NCBI GenBank assembly: GCA_017626325.1
Contig: JAGAIZ010000043.1
Span: forward strand, 16,102-80,101
From: Lachnospiraceae bacterium
GTDB taxonomy: Bacteria > Bacillota > Clostridia > Lachnospirales > Lachnospiraceae
Length of the DNA stretch: 64,000 nucleotides
Direction of reading: 5' to 3'
Below the pieces are notes generated by a model that was given only the letters and a program-made list of their open reading frames with translations, did no database searches and was not told where the DNA came from. Positions 1-7,885 of this stretch are shown piece after piece (within the stretch, counting starts at the first letter, position 1; each line of letters opens with the position of its first letter). Position numbers and translations under genes: made by a program.

Positions 1-631
1 AACGCCCATTACCACCATCTGCGGCTACAGTAAGGCACTGTCTGAGGGTGTGGTAGAGGAAGAGAGAAGACAGGAGTATTTGGACGCTGTTTATGCCAAA
101 TCCATGCGGGTCAGCGATTTGATTACGCTCTTATTTGAATATGTGAAGCTGGAAAGCGAGGGCTATGCACTGCACCGGGAGAAGGGCGATCTGGCGGAGC
201 TTGTTCGTGCAAATACCGCGACGTTGTATTCGGATTTCGAGGATAAGGGAATAGAGCTTATCATAGAGGTTCCGGAGGAGCCTGTCAGCTATGAGATGGA
301 TAAAGTCCAGATGGGCAGGGCGGTCACCAATCTGCTGACCAACGCCGTGCGCTACGGCAGGGAAGGCGGCCGCGTACTGGTGCGGCTTACGGACGGCGAA
401 TTGATTGTCGCGGACGACGGGCCGGAAATAGAGCCGGAGTTTGCAGAGCATATCTTCGAACCTTTTACCAGAGCGGACAAGGCGCGGACGACCCAGGGCG
501 GCAGCGGGCTTGGTCTGAGCATTACGGCGAAAATCGTGGAGATGCACGGCGGAGAACTGAAGCTGGACTGTCGGTTTGGGGAAGGGTATACGAAAGGATT
601 TCGCGTGTTATTAAACAGAACGGCGCGTTAG
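1..631 (+). CDS. Sensor histidine kinase, C-terminal part (cut by window edge)
   Basis: The frame is open to the left edge, so the sensor part is outside the window. The first visible residues, TPITTICGYSKAL, are the end of a HisKA H-box whose phosphorylated His would lie just before base 1. An ATPase domain follows with an N-box (TNLLTNAVRYG), a G1 motif (DDGPE) and a G2 motif (GSGLGL). These are the hallmarks of a membrane two-component kinase that phosphorylates an OmpR-type regulator. The partner regulator is probably upstream, out of view. Identity as a kinase is certain; the signal sensed is unknown. Confidence 0.93.
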   Translation, partial: TPITTICGYSKALSEGVVEEERRQEYLDAVYAKSMRVSDLITLLFEYVKLESEGYALHREKGDLAELVRANTATLYSDFEDKGIELIIEVPEEPVSYEMDKVQMGRAVTNLLTNAVRYGREGGRVLVRLTDGELIVADDGPEIEPEFAEHIFEPFTRADKARTTQGGSGLGLSITAKIVEMHGGELKLDCRFGEGYTKGFRVLLNRTAR

Positions 632-634
632 GGT

Positions 635-675
635 TTGTTTAGAAATTGTTTAGGTTGTCTGTCCTTTTTGTTTAG
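635..675 (+). promoter_or_regulatory. Phased TTGTTTAG boxes, possible response-regulator operator
   Basis: TTGTTTAG occurs exactly at 635-642, 646-653 and 668-675. The starts are 11 and 22 bp apart, one and two helical turns. OmpR-family regulators often bind direct repeats with about 11-bp spacing. The site lies between a kinase gene and the next gene; similar boxes occur after the second two-component system at 4161-4205. The role is inference. Confidence 0.4.
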
Positions 676-726
676 CCATGGATTTTATGATGGAAGGAAG
701 AAAAACAGGAGGGACGAGTAATCAGT

Positions 727-1797
727 ATGTCTGGAATAGTTCGAAAGCTGAGTATTGCCTGTGCGGATATCCTTCTGGCAGGCGCTTTTGTGATAGGAAA
801 TTATATATGGGAGTACCGGATGCCCAGAAAGCTGGATGCCCTGAATCAACAGGTGACGGTGGAGACGGAAGGACAGCCGGTTCCGGAGCAGACAGGGAAT
901 GTACAGGGGCAGCCGGTTCCGGAGCAGGCAGGGAATGCACAGGGACAGTCGGTTCCGGAGCAGGCAGGAAATGTACAGGAGCAGGAACGGTCCGCAGAAG
1001 TTCAGCCCTGGAAAGAGAAGTTCCGCGACCATTTTACCGATGCAATATGCGTAAGCGATTCTTCCTATTCCAGTCCTGATGTGGCGGTCTTTATTGAACA
1101 GAAAACTTTGGGGGAAGGCACGGATATCGTGACTTATTATGTGGCGGATATTTATATTGCCGGTATTGACTGTATCAGAACCGGATTCGCGGAGGACACT
1201 TATGGAATCGGTTATCGGGAAGGTCTGGAGGAGATGTCCGCAAGATTCAACGCCATAGCGGCAATCAGCGGAGATTCCTACAGTAACGATTCTCGTATGG
1301 AGAGCGGCACGATTATCAGAAACGGCATTGTGTACCGGAAGGAGAGTACCCGGTCCGATGTCTGTGTGTTGTATTATGACGGCAGGATGCAGACCTTTTC
1401 CCCGGAGGAATTTTCACCGGATCAGGTCATTGCAGACGGCGCTTATCAGACGTGGATTTTCGGCCCGGCGCTCTTAGATGAGAAAGGAAAAAGAAAAACG
1501 GATGCCAGTGACTATAATACTGAGGATTACATCAGGCAGTCCCATCCAAGGACTGCCATAGGCTATTATGAACCCGGGCATTACTGCATGGTACTGGTTG
1601 ACGGACGGCAGGAAGGGTATTCCCGGGGGATGTACCTGGAAGAAATGTCGCAGATTTTTGAAGAAATGGGCTGCCGGGCGGCGTATAACCTGGATGGCGG
1701 ACATTGTTCTCTGATGACCTTTAACGGACAGATTGCCAATCAGCCATACGAACTGAGTAAGGATATCTGCGATTGTATTTTTATCGCGGAGCCATAG
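727..1797 (+). CDS. Exported NAGPA-like (phosphodiester glycosidase family) protein
   Basis: A 356-residue protein with one N-terminal membrane segment (about residues 8-27), a Gln/Pro/Glu-rich repeat linker (about 48-85) and a C-terminal domain resembling the NAGPA/phosphodiester glycosidase family. Family-like features are AISGDSYS, RTAIGYYEPG and AYNLDGGHCSLM near the end. In this family the enzyme cleaves phosphodiester-linked sugars; bacterial members are thought to act on cell-surface glycans. It is probably anchored outside the membrane. An AGGAGGG sequence lies about 13 bases before the ATG. The stop codon lies within the first unit of an 18-bp tandem repeat. Substrate unknown. Confidence 0.8.
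   Translation: MSGIVRKLSIACADILLAGAFVIGNYIWEYRMPRKLDALNQQVTVETEGQPVPEQTGNVQGQPVPEQAGNAQGQSVPEQAGNVQEQERSAEVQPWKEKFRDHFTDAICVSDSSYSSPDVAVFIEQKTLGEGTDIVTYYVADIYIAGIDCIRTGFAEDTYGIGYREGLEEMSARFNAIAAISGDSYSNDSRMESGTIIRNGIVYRKESTRSDVCVLYYDGRMQTFSPEEFSPDQVIADGAYQTWIFGPALLDEKGKRKTDASDYNTEDYIRQSHPRTAIGYYEPGHYCMVLVDGRQEGYSRGMYLEEMSQIFEEMGCRAAYNLDGGHCSLMTFNGQIANQPYELSKDICDCIFIAEP
871..978 (+). repeat. Three in-frame 36-bp tandem repeats
   Basis: Three units at 871-906, 907-942 and 943-978 each encode a 12-residue unit close to GQPVPEQAGNVQ in the linker of the exported NAGPA-like protein. The period keeps the frame, so copy number can change without destroying the gene. It most likely sets the spacer length between membrane anchor and catalytic domain. 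Confidence 0.85.
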
Positions 1798-1911
1798 TTC
1801 ATCGCGGAGCCATAGTTCATTGCGGAGTCATAGTTCATTGCGGAGTCATAGTTGATTGCGGAGCCGTAGTTGATTGCGGAGCCATAGTTCATCACGGAGC
1901 CGCAGTCTATG
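1786..1911 (+). repeat. Seven 18-bp tandem repeats spanning a stop codon
   Basis: Units start at 1786, 1804, 1822, 1840, 1858, 1876 and 1894, with consensus GCGGAGYCATAGTTSATY. The last unit is diverged. The first unit contains the end of the preceding gene (Ile-Ala-Glu-Pro-stop), so units 1 to 6 each carry an in-frame TAG. This appears to be expansion of the gene's 3' end. One other forward frame and a reverse frame stay open through it, which I treat as coincidence of the repeat. Confidence 0.85.
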
Positions 1912-1989
1912 AAGCCCTGGGGCAGCTGCATTGTACGGGGCTGATGTTTATGATAGTAAGAGAGCAGGGAAGGAGTGGAATATAAAGCG

Positions 1990-2274
1990 ATGAAATATAG
2001 AGCAACCATGGGGGAAAGGCAAAGCAATAAAACAGCGCTGCGAAAAAGCATTATAATGCTCAAAACGGCGCTTACGCATCTGGTGATTGTATGCAGTCTC
2101 ACATTTCTGGCCTTCCTTGTGCTGGACTATTATAATCCCCGGATGAATTTTGTGGGCAACAGCCTGTCCCGCAAGCTTCTGGCGGGATTCTGCCTGCTGT
2201 CTGTGATAAACAGTATCTGGCAGAACGCGGGGTGCGAGGGGGGAAACCGTGATGAAAGCCAATACTGTAACTAG
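1990..2274 (+). CDS. Small membrane protein, unknown
   Basis: A protein of about 94 residues with two hydrophobic segments (around ALTHLVIVCSLTFLAFLVL and LLAGFCLLSVIN) flanked by basic residues, so probably a two-pass membrane protein. It overlaps the start of the following histidine kinase by 26 bases, suggesting translational coupling and a role alongside that two-component system. AAGGAG lies 14 bases before the ATG at 1990; a GTG at 1975 overlaps that ribosome binding site and an ATG at 2008 is an alternative start. I do not recognise a family. Confidence 0.6.
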   Translation: MKYRATMGERQSNKTALRKSIIMLKTALTHLVIVCSLTFLAFLVLDYYNPRMNFVGNSLSRKLLAGFCLLSVINSIWQNAGCEGGNRDESQYCN

Positions 2275-3400
2275 AAGAATTTTCCGGTCAAATACCTTTA
2301 TGGTTATTGTGATGCTGGTGGCCTGGATGCTGATTAACGCTCTGTTTGTCAAAGGATACTGGGAATTCGTGGAGAGAGAACTGGCGAATTCTGCGGAATC
2401 CGTTCTGGCTGCGGAAGACATCGAGGAACTGGTCCGGGAATTTACGATGCGGCGTAATGAGTTCCTGTTATTGTTTGCTGCGGACTGTGTACTTTGCGTC
2501 GGGGTGTTAATCCTGGTCAGCCGTTTTTTTACAAGTAATCTGACAGCCCATATCATGGAGCCTCTGCAGGCTTTGGCGGAAGGGGCGGAGCGGGTCAGAA
2601 ACGGCGAGCTGACGCAGCCGATAACCTACCGGGGAGCGGCGGAATTTGAGAATGTGTGCGATACCTTTAATGATATGCAGAGTCATATACTGGAAGAGAG
2701 GGAGAAAAACCGGAAATACGAGAAAGCCCGGACTGATATGATAGCAGGTATCTCTCATGACCTTCGCACGCCGCTGACTGCCGTGCGGGGTTCTGTGAAG
2801 GGGCTTCTGGACGGCGTGGCGTCAGACCCGGCTGCGCAGCGGCGCTTTCTGCAGACGGCATATCGCAGGACGGGAGACATGGATATGCTGCTAAACAGGT
2901 TGTTTTATTTGTCCAAGCTGGAATCGGGCAATATGCCTATTTGCCTGCAAAGGCTGGAAATCGGGGAGTTTCTCAGTTGTTACGGACAGAGAAAGCAGGA
3001 GATTCTTAAAGAGCGGGAGGAGTCGCTTCAGGTGGAGACGGGCGGTATTTTGGTGCACGTATCCGCAGACCCGGAGGAGCTTTGCAGAGTGTTTGATAAT
3101 CTGGTGGAGAACAGCAGGAAGTACAGCGAAGCGAAGCCTCTTTGTATGAAGCTTGTGCTGATGAGGACGCCGAAGGGCGTGGGGATCCGATTCTCTGACA
3201 ACGGCGTTGGTGTTCCGGAGGCAAAACTGCCGTTTCTGTTTGATGAATTTTATCGTGTGGATGAATCCAGAAACCGGAAGGATGGAAACGGGCTGGGACT
3301 TTATATTGTGAAATATCTGATGGAGGCCATGGGCGGCAGCGTCCGGGCCAGGAATCAGGGCGGACTTGTGATTGAGATGGAGCTGCCGGTCAAAGAGTGA
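2249..3400 (+). CDS. Sensor histidine kinase (HAMP, HisKA, HATPase)
   Basis: A complete kinase of about 383 residues. Two membrane segments (about residues 13-33 and 71-90) bracket a short extracellular loop. A HAMP-like linker is followed by the H-box SHDLRTPLTA and an ATPase domain with NLVENSRKYS, DNGVG and GNGLGLYIVK. It should autophosphorylate the H-box His and pass phosphate to the regulator encoded 46 bases downstream. The extracellular loop is only about 35 residues, so it may sense within the membrane or through the small upstream membrane protein. Start is GTG at 2249 or ATG at 2252, after GGGGGG. Confidence 0.95.
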   Translation: MMKANTVTRRIFRSNTFMVIVMLVAWMLINALFVKGYWEFVERELANSAESVLAAEDIEELVREFTMRRNEFLLLFAADCVLCVGVLILVSRFFTSNLTAHIMEPLQALAEGAERVRNGELTQPITYRGAAEFENVCDTFNDMQSHILEEREKNRKYEKARTDMIAGISHDLRTPLTAVRGSVKGLLDGVASDPAAQRRFLQTAYRRTGDMDMLLNRLFYLSKLESGNMPICLQRLEIGEFLSCYGQRKQEILKEREESLQVETGGILVHVSADPEELCRVFDNLVENSRKYSEAKPLCMKLVLMRTPKGVGIRFSDNGVGVPEAKLPFLFDEFYRVDESRNRKDGNGLGLYIVKYLMEAMGGSVRARNQGGLVIEMELPVKE

Positions 3401-3446
3401 GACGGCGGCATTGAGCAGGAATAAATCTGCTGATACGGAGGAAAGC

Positions 3447-4148
3447 ATGGCAGAGGGCAGAAAAATATTGATTGTAGAAGATGATGCGGATATCAGCATG
3501 GTGGAGGAAGCGTATTTGCAGTCTGCCGGATTCCGGACGAGAATCGTGGAGGACGGAGCGCAGGTTGCGGCGGCGCTTGCGGAGGAAACTTTTGACTTGA
3601 TTTTGCTGGATTTGATGCTGCCGGGCAGAAGCGGCTATGATATCTGCAGGGATATCCGGGATAAGGTGGACATCCCCATTCTGATGGTTACCGCCAGAAC
3701 GGAGACTCTGGATAAAATACGAGGACTGGGATTGGGCGCCGACGATTACATCACCAAGCCCTTCGATCCGGCGGAACTGGTAGCGAGAGTCAGTGCCAAT
3801 CTGCGCCAGTATGACAGGATGCAGGGCAGTAAGAAAACGGAAGAACCGGAGGAAATACGGATTGGCGATCTGCGGATTCTGCCGGAGAGCTGGAAGGCGT
3901 ATAAGGGCGGGCAGGAAATCAGGTTTCCCAACAGAGAGTTTGAACTTCTGAAATTTCTTGCCAGTAACCCGAATATCGTCTTTTCCAGGGAACAGCTTTT
4001 TGAGAAAATCTGGGGATATGATTATGTGGGGGACAGCGCCACAGTGATGGTGCATATTAACCGCATCCGGGAGAAAATCGAGGAGGACAGTAAGAATCCG
4101 AAGATTCTGGAGACCGTATGGGGAGCGGGGTATCGATTGAACAAATAA
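3447..4148 (+). CDS. OmpR/PhoB-type response regulator
   Basis: A 233-residue regulator. The receiver domain has the acidic pair EDD (about 11-13), the phosphoacceptor Asp55 in LILLDLMLPG and Lys104 in YITKPF. The C-terminal winged helix includes NREFELLKFLASNP and ATVMVHINRIREKIE. The chosen ATG at 3447 follows GGAGGAAAG; an in-frame extension to 3372 overlaps the kinase and lacks a good ribosome binding site. It pairs with the kinase just upstream. Possible target boxes (TTGTTTAG-like) follow the gene at 4161-4205 and occur at 635-675. Confidence 0.95.
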   Translation: MAEGRKILIVEDDADISMVEEAYLQSAGFRTRIVEDGAQVAAALAEETFDLILLDLMLPGRSGYDICRDIRDKVDIPILMVTARTETLDKIRGLGLGADDYITKPFDPAELVARVSANLRQYDRMQGSKKTEEPEEIRIGDLRILPESWKAYKGGQEIRFPNREFELLKFLASNPNIVFSREQLFEKIWGYDYVGDSATVMVHINRIREKIEEDSKNPKILETVWGAGYRLNK

Positions 4149-4160
4149 AAAATTTAACTT

Positions 4161-4205
4161 TTGTTTAGAAACAGCCTTCCTGTTTGTTTAACGCGGCTTG
4201 TTAAG
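4161..4205 (+). promoter_or_regulatory. TTGTTTAG/TTGTTTAA/TTGTTAAG boxes before the DUF368 gene
   Basis: Boxes lie at 4161-4168, 4184-4191 and 4198-4205, between the response regulator and the DUF368 gene. They closely match the three boxes at 635-675 but the spacing (23 and 14 bp) is less regular. They could be operator sites for the regulator encoded just upstream; this is inference from sequence similarity only. Confidence 0.35.
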
Positions 4206-4239
4206 ATAAGCGCAGAAAACAGACAGGAGGGCTTTTTTT

Positions 4240-5169
4240 ATGTTACAGGAAGGAATCAATGGATTCAGTATGGCGCTGGCGGACAGCGTGCCGGGGGTAT
4301 CCGGCGGAACAGTCGCGTTTATTATGGGGTTTTACGACCGGTTTATCGGATCGATTCATGGGCTTGCCTTTGGAAAAGGAAAAGAACGGAAGGAAGCGGC
4401 GGTGTATCTGCTAAAGCTGGGCGCAGGCTGGGTCGTGGGCATGGCGCTTTCGGCGATGGTGCTGTCAGTCTTGTTCGAGCGGTACATTTATATCGTCAGT
4501 TCCTTGTTTATCGGCTTCATCGTGGGCTCTGTTCCGCTCATTGTCAGGGAGGAGAAGGATAGCCTGCGGGAACCGGGAATGGGGCTTTTCTTCGGCTCTC
4601 TTGGCATGACGGCGGTGGCGGGCATTACGTGGCTGAACGGAAGCGCGGGCACAATGACAGTGGATTTGGGCCAGCTTTCCGTGGGTACGGTGGTGCGGCT
4701 TTTCCTCTACGGGATGATTGCCATCTGCGCCATGTTTCTTCCGGGCATATCCGGTTCCACGCTGCTTTTGATTTTTGGGGCATATATGCCGGTGATGACG
4801 GCAATTAAAGGCATGTTGTCTATGGAGCTGTCTTATCTGCCCGGCCTGTGTATCTTCGGCTGCGGCATTGTGGCGGGGGCGCTGACGACAGTCAGGGTGA
4901 TTCGGATATGCCTGGACAAGTACCGCTCCCAGACTGTGTGGACGATTATCGGCATGATGATGGGGTCCCTGTATGCTGTCGTCATGGGACCGACTACGCT
5001 GGAGACGCCGCAGGCAGCGCTTAGTATAGGAAGCTTCCATATTCCGGCGGCAGCAGCAGGTGTGTTGTTGGTGCTTGGTATGCAGAAGATGAAGGAGAAG
5101 AATGAAGAAAAGGAAAAGCAGAAAGCGCGGCGGACGGCAGGAGAAGGAATGCAGAAGCAGAGGAATTGA
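4240..5169 (+). CDS. DUF368 family polyprenyl-phosphate translocase
   Basis: A 309-residue polytopic membrane protein with the family signature near the N terminus (SMALADSVPGVSGGTVAF) and a second similar motif, FLPGISGSTLLLIFG, at mid-length. DUF368 proteins are established undecaprenyl-phosphate translocases (PopT) that return the lipid carrier to the cytoplasmic face after wall polymer synthesis. About eight hydrophobic segments are visible, and a charged Lys/Glu-rich cytoplasmic tail follows about residue 285. The ATG follows AGGAGGG and a T-run. It stands before a GT2-GtrA gene and a polysaccharide deacetylase, consistent with envelope function. Confidence 0.9.
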   Translation: MLQEGINGFSMALADSVPGVSGGTVAFIMGFYDRFIGSIHGLAFGKGKERKEAAVYLLKLGAGWVVGMALSAMVLSVLFERYIYIVSSLFIGFIVGSVPLIVREEKDSLREPGMGLFFGSLGMTAVAGITWLNGSAGTMTVDLGQLSVGTVVRLFLYGMIAICAMFLPGISGSTLLLIFGAYMPVMTAIKGMLSMELSYLPGLCIFGCGIVAGALTTVRVIRICLDKYRSQTVWTIIGMMMGSLYAVVMGPTTLETPQAALSIGSFHIPAAAAGVLLVLGMQKMKEKNEEKEKQKARRTAGEGMQKQRN

Positions 5170-5226
5170 GAATCGGCAAAGAGAACATCAGGCAGGAGGA
5201 GCCAGGCTGCAGTAAGGAGGAAAAAT

Positions 5227-6255
5227 ATGCAGGTCGTAGTCATACCGGCTTATCAGCCGGACGAAACATTGCTGGGCATTGCCAATCAGCTTTGGGAACG
5301 GGGCTGTCGGATTATTGTGGTAGACGACGGCAGCGGCGAGACATACCGCCGGATATTTGACCGGGCGGCAGATATCTGTACAATATTAAGGCATAGTCAG
5401 AACCGGGGCAAAGGAGCGGCGATTAAGACAGCCCTTGCCTATATTCAGACAGAAGTGCCGGAGGCCGAAATCATCGGTATTATGGATGCGGACGGACAGC
5501 ATCTTGCGGAGGACATGAGCAGGCTGTTTGCCTGTGCGAAGATTAGACCCGGGAGTCTGGTGCTTGGCGTGCGTACGGTGGGAAAGGATATGCCCTTGAA
5601 ATCCAGACTGGGGAACCGGATTACGAGAATGGTCTTTGGGCTTGTCAGCGGCGTCTGGGTATCGGATACCCAGACCGGGCTGCGCGCCTTTGACGCAGGG
5701 CTCATAAATAAGCTGCTCGCCGTTTCGGGAGAGCGGTATGAATATGAGATGAATGTGCTGATGGCAGCGGCGAAAGGAGGCATTCCCATAGAAGAAGTGG
5801 AGATTCAGACTATCTACCACGATCGGGACAATTCCTGCTCCCATTTCCGGGTTGTGAAGGACTCTTTCAGAATCTATAAGGATATTCTGAAATTTACCTT
5901 ATCGTCCTTTTCCAGCTTCGTGGTGGATTACGTGCTGTTTACGCTGATGATGCTTGTACTGCCTCATACGGCAGTCTGGGTGTTTGCGGCGAATCTGCTC
6001 GCTAGAGTCATCAGCGCTTTCTATAACTACAGCATGAATTGCCGTTTCGTGTTCTGCACGGACAGTAAATTCGGCACGGCAGCGGAATACTTCGGCCTGG
6101 CGGCGGTGATTTTCCTGTTAAATGTGCTGATTCTGGAGACGCTGGTGCAGCTTCTGTATGTTCCCGTATATCCGGCGAAACTGCTGACAGAGTGCCTTTT
6201 GTTCTGCATCAGCTTCCTGATCCAGAATTATGTTATTTTCCGCAAAGGAAAATGA
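5227..6255 (+). CDS. GT2 glycosyltransferase fused to a GtrA-like membrane domain
   Basis: A 342-residue two-domain protein. Residues 1 to about 210 form a GT-A glycosyltransferase like dolichol/polyprenyl-phosphate mannosyl- or glucosyltransferases: VVIPAYQPDE, IIVVDDGSG and the metal-binding DADGQH. The remainder is a four-helix GtrA-type domain ending in QNYVIFRKGK. Together these should make a polyprenyl-phosphate-linked sugar in the cytoplasm and help move it across the membrane for wall glycan decoration. The ATG at 5227 follows AAGGAGG. The neighbouring DUF368 gene acts on the same lipid carrier. Confidence 0.92.
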   Translation: MQVVVIPAYQPDETLLGIANQLWERGCRIIVVDDGSGETYRRIFDRAADICTILRHSQNRGKGAAIKTALAYIQTEVPEAEIIGIMDADGQHLAEDMSRLFACAKIRPGSLVLGVRTVGKDMPLKSRLGNRITRMVFGLVSGVWVSDTQTGLRAFDAGLINKLLAVSGERYEYEMNVLMAAAKGGIPIEEVEIQTIYHDRDNSCSHFRVVKDSFRIYKDILKFTLSSFSSFVVDYVLFTLMMLVLPHTAVWVFAANLLARVISAFYNYSMNCRFVFCTDSKFGTAAEYFGLAAVIFLLNVLILETLVQLLYVPVYPAKLLTECLLFCISFLIQNYVIFRKGK

Positions 6256-6336
6256 GAATTTGGGTCGGCATGATTTCTGCACCGCAAAACTGCTGCATAT
6301 ACTATATGGCAAGAGCAGATAAAGGCTGGACGAAGC

Positions 6337-7053
6337 ATGGGCGTGAGAGGCAAAATGATTGCAGGCGCGGCGTTATTGGTTGCGGTAATAGCGGCCGGAA
6401 CTGCGGGAATGGTATCCTGCAGAGATAAAATTATTAATGTTATGAATGATATAACGGATGTTATGTATAGAGAGGAACAGGAAACGGACATAATGAATAA
6501 GCCTAAAATTGCGCTTACCTTTGACGACGGTCCGCATCCTTATTATACAGAGCAGCTCTTAGAGGGCTTAAAAGAGCGTGATGTCAAAGTCACGTTCTTT
6601 ATTACGGGAGAAAATGCGGAAGCTTATCCCGAGATCGTGCAGGAAATGCATGAGGACGGACACCTGATTGGCAACCACACGTATCATCATACCCAGCTTA
6701 ATGCAGGCAACGCGGAAGCCTTCAAGCAGGAAATTGTGAAGACCAATGAAGTGATTCGTAAGCTGACCGGAGAGGATACCATCTATGTCCGTCCGCCCTA
6801 CGGAAGCTGGAACAAGGAGTTTGAGAAGGAACTTAACATGTTTCCGGTGCTCTGGACGATAGATCCCCTGGACTGGTGCAGCAGCGATGCCTCCTGTATT
6901 GTAAGGACAGTTTGTGCCAAGGTGGGAGAAAACGATATCATTCTCATGCACGACCAGTATAAAACGAGTGTGACTGCGGCGCTTGCAGTCGTGGATGAAC
7001 TGACAGCGCAGGGGTATGAGTTTGTGACGGTGGAGGAGCTGCTGTTTGATTAG
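6337..7053 (+). CDS. Polysaccharide deacetylase (NodB/CE4 family)
   Basis: A 238-residue protein with an N-terminal membrane segment (about 6-27) and a full NodB domain. Motif 1 is TFDDGPHP, motif 2 HTYHH, motif 3 RPPYGSW, motif 4 WTIDPLDW and motif 5 LMHDQY, giving the Asp-His-His metal site and catalytic residues. CE4 enzymes remove N- or O-acetyl groups from surface polysaccharides or peptidoglycan. It would act outside the membrane. Which polymer it acts on cannot be read from sequence. Confidence 0.92.
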   Translation: MGVRGKMIAGAALLVAVIAAGTAGMVSCRDKIINVMNDITDVMYREEQETDIMNKPKIALTFDDGPHPYYTEQLLEGLKERDVKVTFFITGENAEAYPEIVQEMHEDGHLIGNHTYHHTQLNAGNAEAFKQEIVKTNEVIRKLTGEDTIYVRPPYGSWNKEFEKELNMFPVLWTIDPLDWCSSDASCIVRTVCAKVGENDIILMHDQYKTSVTAALAVVDELTAQGYEFVTVEELLFD

Positions 7054-7122
7054 TAATTAATGATAAAAGGTACAATGTTTTATATAATTTCAAAAAAAAT
7101 CAAACAGAAAAGGGCATAATTC

Positions 7123-7152
7123 TTGACTAACTACATATAGATATGTTATATT
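7123..7152 (+). promoter_or_regulatory. Sigma-A-type promoter of the type III toxin-antitoxin locus
   Basis: TTGACT at 7123-7128 and TTATAT/TATATT at 7146-7152, separated by 17 or 18 bp, give a near-consensus vegetative promoter. Transcription would start near 7159, ten bases before the first antitoxin RNA repeat. High antitoxin RNA output from a strong promoter is typical of type III systems. Confidence 0.75.
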
Positions 7153-7168
7153 CTTTTTAGAAGAATAG

Positions 7169-7257
7169 CTCATAGAACGTGAGTTTAAAGAAAGTTCAAT
7201 AGAAGATTTGGTCATAGAGCGTGACCAAGTAAAACAAAAGGAAAGCTCACTGAGAAG
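7169..7257 (+). ncRNA. Type III antitoxin RNA, two repeat units
   Basis: Two related units precede the toxin. Unit 1 begins with CTCATAGAACGTGAG (7169-7183) and unit 2 with GTCATAGAGCGTGAC (7211-7225); each folds as a short hairpin. Both continue to a related segment, GAAAGTTCAATAGAAG (7190-7205) and GAAAGCTCACTGAGAAG (7241-7257). In the ToxIN, CptIN and TenpIN families such tandem RNA units are cut by the toxin and bind it as pseudoknots. Only two units are visible. Fold and processing are inferred. Confidence 0.75.
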
Positions 7258-7284
7258 ACAACTCCTGTTTACAGGAGTTGTTTT
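7258..7284 (+). terminator. Attenuating terminator between antitoxin RNA and toxin
   Basis: ACAACTCCTG (7258-7267) and CAGGAGTTGT (7272-7281) form a perfect 10-bp stem with a TTTA loop, followed by a short T-run. A terminator here is the classic type III arrangement: most transcripts stop after the RNA antitoxin and a few read through into the toxin gene. Confidence 0.85.
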
Positions 7285-7300
7285 CCGTTAGGAGAAGAAA

Positions 7301-7741
7301 ATGGCAAAAGAAAAACGGTTTATTTTTCTCTCAGATGATTTTTACCAGGCATATCCTTCTGCACAGTATCCGGAAATGGAGCAGAAGAAAACACGTCCCT
7401 ATATACAGGTGATTGTGGAAATAAATGGGGTTAAGTTTGCTATTCCGCTAAGGTCAGACATCCATCATCCTCATGTCTTGTGGACGGATAAGGAGAATCA
7501 TTGTGGAGTGGATTTTTCCAAGGCAGTTGTCATTGCAGATGATACATTTGTGGATATGGAAAGAGAACCGCATTTAAGGCAGAATGAATTTGATGCTCTG
7601 AGAGGAAAAGATTTTAAAATAAAACAAAAAATGGAAAAATACATAAAAAAGTATAAGCAGGCGAAAGAAAACCCGAAGGATCCAATTAACGGAACTTTAT
7701 TAAAGTATTCTACGTTACAGTATTTTGAAAAATATTTGTAG
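7301..7741 (+). CDS. Type III toxin, ToxN/CptN/TenpN-family endoribonuclease
   Basis: A 146-residue protein with the layout of type III toxin endoRNases: N-terminal FIFLSDDFYQAYP, core TRPYIQVIVEINGVKFAIPL, the conserved CGVDFSKAVVI segment, then a basic helical part and a C-terminal LLKYSTLQYFEKY. These toxins are sequence-specific RNases held inactive in a complex with their own processed RNA antitoxin; several act in phage abortive infection. GGAG lies seven bases before the ATG. The upstream promoter, repeats and terminator complete the system. The subgroup (CptN versus TenpN) is not settled here. Confidence 0.86.
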   Translation: MAKEKRFIFLSDDFYQAYPSAQYPEMEQKKTRPYIQVIVEINGVKFAIPLRSDIHHPHVLWTDKENHCGVDFSKAVVIADDTFVDMEREPHLRQNEFDALRGKDFKIKQKMEKYIKKYKQAKENPKDPINGTLLKYSTLQYFEKYL

Positions 7742-7885
7742 GGAAGCAGACCAGCAATAGAATGAATGGAGATAAGAGCCATTCGATACAGAGTAACCGC
7801 ATGGAAAGCATTAAGTGGAGCGGATTACCGAGTATGAAATGGAGCAGATGTTCTATGTGATCGACTGCTGCGGCAGCAGCCGGAA

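Noticed and set aside
1773-1985. A forward reading frame running through the 18-bp repeats as a gene
   Set aside because: Its sequence is almost wholly repeat-derived, has no ribosome binding site and overlaps the end of a well-supported gene.
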